Of a DNA stretch of 9,401 bases, positions 5,904-9,401 are shown piece after piece. The stretch lies in assembly GCA_029863105.1 (NCBI GenBank), contig JAOTWC010000048.1:1-9401 (forward strand). The letters run 5' to 3'. The notes under the pieces were generated by a model. That model was not told the origin of the DNA and searched no databases. It saw nothing but the letters and a program-made list of their open reading frames with translations. A program made the translations under genes and the position numbers. This DNA is from Gemmatimonadota bacterium (lineage in GTDB: Bacteria; Gemmatimonadota; Gemmatimonadetes; Palauibacterales; Palauibacteraceae). Within the stretch, counting starts at the first letter, position 1, and each line of letters begins with the position of its first letter.

Positions 5904-7571
5904 TCAGCGTGCCTCCTGTAGGGCCCGTGTCGCCCGCTCGACGAGCCAGCGTTTGAGTACGGGCTTCCATGCCCAGGTGAACAGGGCCGCCAGTCCACGA
6001 GGTTTGAGTTCGGACAGGGTCCGGTCCGCCTCGTCTTCGAGTGCCGACACCAGCCGCCGTCGCGTCGACACCGGGACGGACTCCCAGGTCGGGTCGATCG
6101 CCTCCACCCTGTAGTCGTCGTCGTCTGAAGGTTCATACGAGACGATGTCCGCCAGAGATTCTTCGATCAACCGGCGAGCGTCCCGCCGACCTGCCCGAAA
6201 ATCGTTGGCGCGCCACTCGCGGTTCAGGAATCCCCCGAAATTTCCGAGGAAGTCACCGGAGAGTTCTCCGCGCTCCGGCGGTGCCACGAGATACAGCCGC
6301 AGGATGTCCTTGCCGCACAGGCCGCCGGCCGACTCGAGCAGAAAAACGAGTTTGGCCAGCCGTGACCGCCCGGCCCGCGATTCCGACTGAGACAGCGCGC
6401 CCTGGTACCTGTCATCCGCCTCAATCCGTTGCAGGTGGCGGTCGAGATAGACGTCCGCGGCATCGGACCCCGCGCCGGTTGCCGGCACGGACCCGGGGTC
6501 GAGCGCCACCTGCATCTCGGCGACCCGCTCGGCGAGTTCGCCAATCCGACGACCCAGGCCCAGCTCATCGGGGTCGTGCAGCCGGTCATTCAGCTCGGGC
6601 AAACGATCGACGAGCGCGGACAGCACCTCAAGCCGGGCGTTCACCCGATGGGCGCGCACCCAGTCCTGGGCCGCGGCCTGTCCGAGCACGGCCCGCGTCA
6701 GCTCGGCGGTCAGGTCGAGAGCGGCACGGGGTGCATCCACGATGGAGGTTGGCTGGTGGGTGCCGCTGCTGCGCAGCGTCGGCTCGACGAGAATGTATCG
6801 CCAGTCGTCGGCGCGGAAGTTCGGGTCGCGCGCGACGAGGCGCTTGGCCAATCCGAGCGGCGCCGTATCGAACAACCCTCCATCCACGTAGCACATCGAC
6901 AGATCGTCGCCGGGGTCACCGGGAAGCGTTGCACCGGGATAGTCGGCCGAAGAACGCATGAGCGACCGCACCGGAAAGGCAAACGGGAACGCAGACGAAG
7001 CCAGGGCTGCCTGGCGCAGCGTTTCCCAGACCGGATCCGACGCTCCCGTCACGCGGTTCAGTTCGACGGCCAGCGAATCGTTGTGCAGCACCGTGCCGAA
7101 CGACCGCCCGGGCTGGTTGAGAAACCCGTACGGAACGTCGTAGCGGACACCACCCAGGTTGGCGAGCGTGACCCCGACTCGCAGCGGATCTCCCGCCGCC
7201 GGTGAGTACGAGTCTTCGGTCGCGGGATCCGCGGTGATCAGGGCTCTCGTCAACTGCTCGATGACCGAGTCGTCCAACCATGCCGAGCGGTTCTTCCGGT
7301 TCGAATTCAACAGGTGCGCGGCATCGGCACCATCCACCCAGGCCGATTGAATCCAGGGCAGGAGTTCGCGGTTGACCGCCAGACACCGAGCGGCGAGAGC
7401 AGCGTTGAGCGCTCCGGCGGACGTGCCGGTGATCACGTGGATGCGGGTCGGGTGGTCCGACTCCGGTCGGCGACCGGTCGCCGTCAGAGCTCGGAGGATT
7501 TCCGATACGGCTCCCCCGGTGTAGGCGCCAAGTGAAACACCGCCACCGAGCACGAGCGCGATTTTCGTCAT
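5904..7571 (-). CDS. Patatin-like phospholipase with C-terminal DUF3376-like region
   Basis: From ATG at 7571 the protein has 555 residues. The patatin catalytic parts are intact: oxyanion-hole loop LGGGVSLGAY (8-17), nucleophile elbow GTSAG with Ser51, and the catalytic Asp230 in YVDGGLFD. These enzymes are Ser-Asp dyad acyl hydrolases acting on phospholipids or other lipid esters. The C-terminal half contains GDFLGNFGGFLNREWRANDF (439-458), resembling the region seen in the longer patatin-related (DUF3376) proteins. The final 35 residues are rich in Trp and basic residues (FTWAWKPVLKRWLVERATR), which may help membrane contact. No signal peptide is seen. The frame is open to 7649, but the 26 extra residues lack family similarity and would displace the N-terminal beta strand. 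The Shine-Dalgarno at 7571 is weak (GGA at 5 nt). It forms a coupled pair with the LapA-domain gene. Confidence 0.9.
   Translation of the reverse strand: MTKIALVLGGGVSLGAYTGGAVSEILRALTATGRRPESDHPTRIHVITGTSAGALNAALAARCLAVNRELLPWIQSAWVDGADAAHLLNSNRKNRSAWLDDSVIEQLTRALITADPATEDSYSPAAGDPLRVGVTLANLGGVRYDVPYGFLNQPGRSFGTVLHNDSLAVELNRVTGASDPVWETLRQAALASSAFPFAFPVRSLMRSSADYPGATLPGDPGDDLSMCYVDGGLFDTAPLGLAKRLVARDPNFRADDWRYILVEPTLRSSGTHQPTSIVDAPRAALDLTAELTRAVLGQAAAQDWVRAHRVNARLEVLSALVDRLPELNDRLHDPDELGLGRRIGELAERVAEMQVALDPGSVPATGAGSDAADVYLDRHLQRIEADDRYQGALSQSESRAGRSRLAKLVFLLESAGGLCGKDILRLYLVAPPERGELSGDFLGNFGGFLNREWRANDFRAGRRDARRLIEESLADIVSYEPSDDDDYRVEAIDPTWESVPVSTRRRLVSALEDEADRTLSELKPRGLAALFTWAWKPVLKRWLVERATRALQEAR
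5912..5917 (-). promoter_or_regulatory. Strong ribosome binding site for the LapA-domain gene
   Basis: AGGAGG on the minus strand lies 8 nt before ATG 5903, inside the last codons of the patatin gene. With the zero-gap TGAATG junction it points to efficient coupled re-initiation. Confidence 0.75.
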
Positions 7572-7805
7572 GTGAATCCGTTCGGGATACGTGAAGCCTG
7601 GACAGGTCCGATGGGCCCGGAGGCGGCCGGAAAACTGTCGGGCGGACACGAGCAGAGCAAGCTGAGCGAATCCGGGGAACCGTCCTCGCCAGCATGACGT
7701 TCTGATCGTTGGAACGAGAATGGGAGGCCGTCGGTCTTCTGCAACGCCGAGCGGTACGAGCCTCGCTGCGAAGCGTTACGGGGCAGGCGGCCTTTCCATT
7801 TCCGG
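7572..7805. other. 234-bp intergenic region, no gene seen
   Basis: This gap lies between the M23 lipoprotein stop and the patatin start, both on the minus strand. Open frames that cross it are short or extensions of neighbours, with no recognisable protein. It should hold the patatin promoter, but I see no convincing -35/-10 pair. Inverted repeats AACGC (7743-7747) with GCGTT (7773-7777), enclosing the arm pair around 7760-7774, could fold downstream of the M23 gene. There is no T-run after them, so a classical terminator is not supported. Confidence 0.5.
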
Positions 7806-8834
7806 TCACTCCGAATCGGGCAATCGAATGCCCAGCAAGCTGCCCGCATCGAGGCTTTGCCCGCCGACCGACAAGAACCAGTGCAGGTGAGCGGCGGTCA
7901 CGCGGCCGGTGGCGCCCACCTCCCCGATGAGATCTCCCGACCGCACCTCGTCACCGGGCGCCACGACAATCCGGGACAGGTGAAAGTACCCCGTATAGAC
8001 GCCGAGCCCGTGGTCGATGTAGACCGCATTGCCGGCGAAGTAGAGGTTGCCAGCAAACACGACCCTGCCTCGAGCGGCCGCCCTGGCGGGCGTTCCCGTC
8101 CGACCTCGCAGGTCGAGGCCCGTGTGCCGACTGCGGAGCTCCCCGTTGAACATCCGCGCCTGTCCGAACGGACTCGTGACGTCCAGCGGCCGGGGCGGCT
8201 CGAACGGGCCATCGAGCAGCCACTCGGGCGATACCGTTGCCAGAAGGCCGCGCACGAATTCCCGCTCCTCACGAATCCGGTTCTGCACCTCGGGCGGCGG
8301 AGATGAAAACCTCGAGTCGACCCTGAGGTTCGTGCTCGCGAAGACGGTGGGACGCACATCAACCACTACCGTCTGCTCGTACGCAGCTCCATCCTCGAAC
8401 CTCATTCGCAGTGTAAGTGTCTCGGGGCCGGAGACCCCGATCGGCGCCGCGGCGATGCCGAACCACTGCCCCTTGAGTTTTCCGAACACGATCGTGCCGC
8501 CGGCAAACTGGCCTTCGATTCGATCGGGAGCGCGGCCGGTCGGCCGCTGATGGAGGACGATTCCGAACGCCGAACCCTCCGTCGGATCCGCACTCCAGGA
8601 AATCCCCAGCGGCTTGATTGCCGGCAGGTCCGCTTCCGGCCCGCGTGCCGCGCGGGCCATGGCTACGAGGCGGGTTTCGAGATCGATCTCCGAAGTAGCC
8701 GTGTCGGCGGCGACGTCGGCTCCCGCGACGGGATCGACCGTCACCGGGCGGCCGGAATCGGCTACCCGGGCCGGGGCACAGGCGGCGAGGGCGACCAGAG
8801 CGGCGAAAGCGGGACAACGCGAGTTGCTGAGCAC
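7806..8834 (-). CDS. M23 (LytM) family peptidase, predicted lipoprotein
   Basis: From GTG at 8834 the product is 342 residues. The N-terminus MLSNSRCPAFAALVALAAC is a lipoprotein signal with lipobox L-A-A-C (Cys19 lipidated). A beta-rich region (about 75-170) comes next, then a short linker. The M23 domain (about 215-335) has zinc ligands His237 and Asp241 in HTGLD, His318 in HLHW, and catalytic His285 (YFHLS) and His316. The usual G-P-H-L-H-W is A-A-H-L-H-W here. All metal ligands are present, so it is probably an active peptidoglycan endopeptidase at the envelope rather than a degenerate LytM activator. The start is uncertain. The frame is open to 9254, and ATG 8933 would add 33 residues ahead of the signal peptide, so GTG 8834 is preferred although it lacks a Shine-Dalgarno. 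Confidence 0.88.
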   Translation of the reverse strand: MLSNSRCPAFAALVALAACAPARVADSGRPVTVDPVAGADVAADTATSEIDLETRLVAMARAARGPEADLPAIKPLGISWSADPTEGSAFGIVLHQRPTGRAPDRIEGQFAGGTIVFGKLKGQWFGIAAAPIGVSGPETLTLRMRFEDGAAYEQTVVVDVRPTVFASTNLRVDSRFSSPPPEVQNRIREEREFVRGLLATVSPEWLLDGPFEPPRPLDVTSPFGQARMFNGELRSRHTGLDLRGRTGTPARAAARGRVVFAGNLYFAGNAVYIDHGLGVYTGYFHLSRIVVAPGDEVRSGDLIGEVGATGRVTAAHLHWFLSVGGQSLDAGSLLGIRLPDSE

Positions 8835-8871
8835 GACAGCAGAATGGACGGCAGCCGATCGAGGAGCAAGT

Positions 8872-8900
8872 TTGACGAATGCGCGGCTTCGATCTCTCTT
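8872..8900 (+). promoter_or_regulatory. Possible promoter for the ArsC-like gene
   Basis: TTGACG (8872-8877) matches five of six positions of the sigma-70 -35 box. The best -10 partner after a 17-nt spacer, TCTCTT (8895-8900), matches only three of six. It lies in the 99-bp divergent gap, 34 nt before the ArsC-like start. Confidence 0.25.
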
Positions 8901-8924
8901 TGTTCCGGCGCGCGTATCGGTGAC

Positions 8925-8929
8925 AGGAG
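8925..8929 (+). promoter_or_regulatory. Ribosome binding site of the ArsC-like gene
   Basis: AGGAG sits 4 nt before ATG 8934. It supports that start, which sits in a CATATG sequence whose opposite strand also reads as an ATG of the M23 frame. Confidence 0.65.
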
Positions 8930-8933
8930 CCAT

Positions 8934-9332
8934 ATGAAGCGAGTGTTGTTCGCCTGTGTCGAGAACTCGAACCGCAGCCAGATGGCCGAAGCCTTCGCTC
9001 GCATGTACGGGGCCGACGTCGTCGATCCGGTGAGCGCCGGGAGCAGGCCGGGTGGATCGATCAACCCCCGTGCGATCCGGGCGATGGGCGAGCTCGGGTA
9101 CGATCTCTCGACGCACGTGTCGGAATCTCTGGACGAGACGACGGGCCCGTTCGACTACGTGATCACGATGGGATGCGGCGAAGATTGCCCGTTCGTAGCC
9201 GCCGCGCGACGCGAAGACTGGCCTCTCCGCGACCCGAAGAATCTCCCTCCGCACGAGTTCAACGTCGTGCGCGACGAGATTGCGCGCAGAGTCAGCGAGT
9301 TGATCGCCGAGATCCGGGCGGAGTGCCCGTGA
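8934..9332 (+). CDS. arsC: ArsC / low-molecular-weight phosphatase family protein (probable thiol-linked arsenate reductase)
   Basis: This 132-residue protein has the family's usual length. The P-loop C-V-E-N-S-N-R (Cys8 to Arg14, CX5R) follows the first strand, then SQMAEAFARMYG. SAGSRPGGSINPRAIRAMGELG (34-55) is the typical second motif. The redox pair is Cys81 and Cys85 in TMGCGEDCPF, and Asp100 in RDPKNLP is the catalytic acid. Three cysteines in this arrangement indicate the thioredoxin-coupled arsenate reductase branch rather than a plain tyrosine phosphatase. The Cys81-Cys85 spacing is shorter than in the S. aureus enzyme (Cys82-Cys89). No ArsR or ArsB gene is visible in the window, so a role in arsenic resistance is an inference. 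AGGAG and ATG define the start. Its TGA overlaps a GTG that begins the next gene. Confidence 0.85.
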   Translation: MKRVLFACVENSNRSQMAEAFARMYGADVVDPVSAGSRPGGSINPRAIRAMGELGYDLSTHVSESLDETTGPFDYVITMGCGEDCPFVAAARREDWPLRDPKNLPPHEFNVVRDEIARRVSELIAEIRAECP

Positions 9333-9401
9333 CGCCGCTGCAGTCTCTGTGGTTGGCCGTTCCCCTCGCTCTTCCCGGGTTTGGTTTCACGCTGGGAATG
9401 A
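9329..9401 (+). CDS. Start of an unidentified protein with hydrophobic N-terminus (cut by window edge)
   Basis: GTG at 9329 overlaps the ArsC-like TGA in a GTGA junction and opens 24 codons without a stop to the window end. GGAG lies 5 nt upstream. The peptide begins MTPLQSLWLAVPLALPGFGF, hydrophobic and consistent with a first membrane helix or signal segment. A transporter following an arsenate reductase would be unsurprising, but nothing here identifies one. Confidence 0.45.
   Translation, partial: MTPLQSLWLAVPLALPGFGFTLGM

Noticed and set aside
6041..6961. 306-codon plus-strand frame (and 6429-7205) opposite the patatin gene
   Set aside because: Pro/Arg-rich shadow frames with no motifs; the patatin catalytic residues are on the minus strand.
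7620..7665. TTGCTC-17-CAGTTT on the minus strand as a patatin promoter
   Set aside because: The -10 element matches only two of six consensus bases; indistinguishable from chance.
7760..7774. Small hairpin considered as terminator of the M23 gene
   Set aside because: Six-pair stem with a G-U pair and 3-nt loop, no following T-run on the minus strand.
8835..9254. 140-residue N-terminal extension of the M23 peptidase, antisense to the ArsC-like gene
   Set aside because: Arg/His-rich shadow of arsC; the lipoprotein signal peptide begins at about 8834.

Overview
This window looks like ordinary, densely coded chromosome from a GC-rich (about 60-65% by eye), diderm-type bacterium. Lineage clues are indirect. 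There is a secreted two-half M16 peptidase, a lipoprotein M23 peptidase and a LapA-domain membrane protein. There is also a 674-residue aconitase-family enzyme with its swivel domain at the N-terminus. A GTG or TTG start appears at three genes. Gemmatimonadota or a related environmental phylum would fit, but this is a tentative inference. I see no rRNA, tRNA, CRISPR array, transposase, integrase or other sign of mobile DNA.

Layout. (1) Positions 1-3386, minus strand: a tight operon read right to left. It holds a secreted M16 zinc peptidase, CsaA (tRNA-binding-fold chaperone, TTG start overlapping the peptidase stop) and the first 97 codons of a GcvT/YgfZ-type folate-binding protein that runs off the left edge. 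(2) Positions 3387-3551: a 165-bp divergent intergenic region with an operator-like dyad and an A/C-rich leader lacking a Shine-Dalgarno sequence. (3) Positions 3552-5576, plus strand: a monomeric aconitase/isopropylmalate-isomerase-family hydro-lyase with all three Fe-S cysteines. (4) Positions 5577-7571, minus strand: a patatin/DUF3376 lipid hydrolase followed, with no spacer, by a two-helix LapA-domain protein. The LapA-domain stop directly abuts the hydro-lyase stop. (5) Positions 7572-7805: a 234-bp gap without a gene. (6) Positions 7806-8834, minus strand: an M23 peptidase lipoprotein. (7) Positions 8934-9401, plus strand: an ArsC/low-molecular-weight phosphatase-family protein, overlapping by GTGA with the start of an unidentified hydrophobic protein cut by the right edge.

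How the genes may work together. Several products act at the cell envelope: the M16 peptidase, M23 lipoprotein, patatin and LapA-domain protein. The patatin/LapA pair is translationally coupled and suggests a shared role in membrane lipid turnover. The left operon combines proteolysis, a chaperone and a YgfZ-like protein. YgfZ/IBA57 proteins help maintain Fe-S enzymes, and a [4Fe-4S] hydro-lyase is transcribed divergently from this operon, so a functional link is possible but unproven. I found no clearly new multi-gene system. The most interesting single item is the fused hydro-lyase, whose substrate-recognition loop does not match the known versions I can recall.
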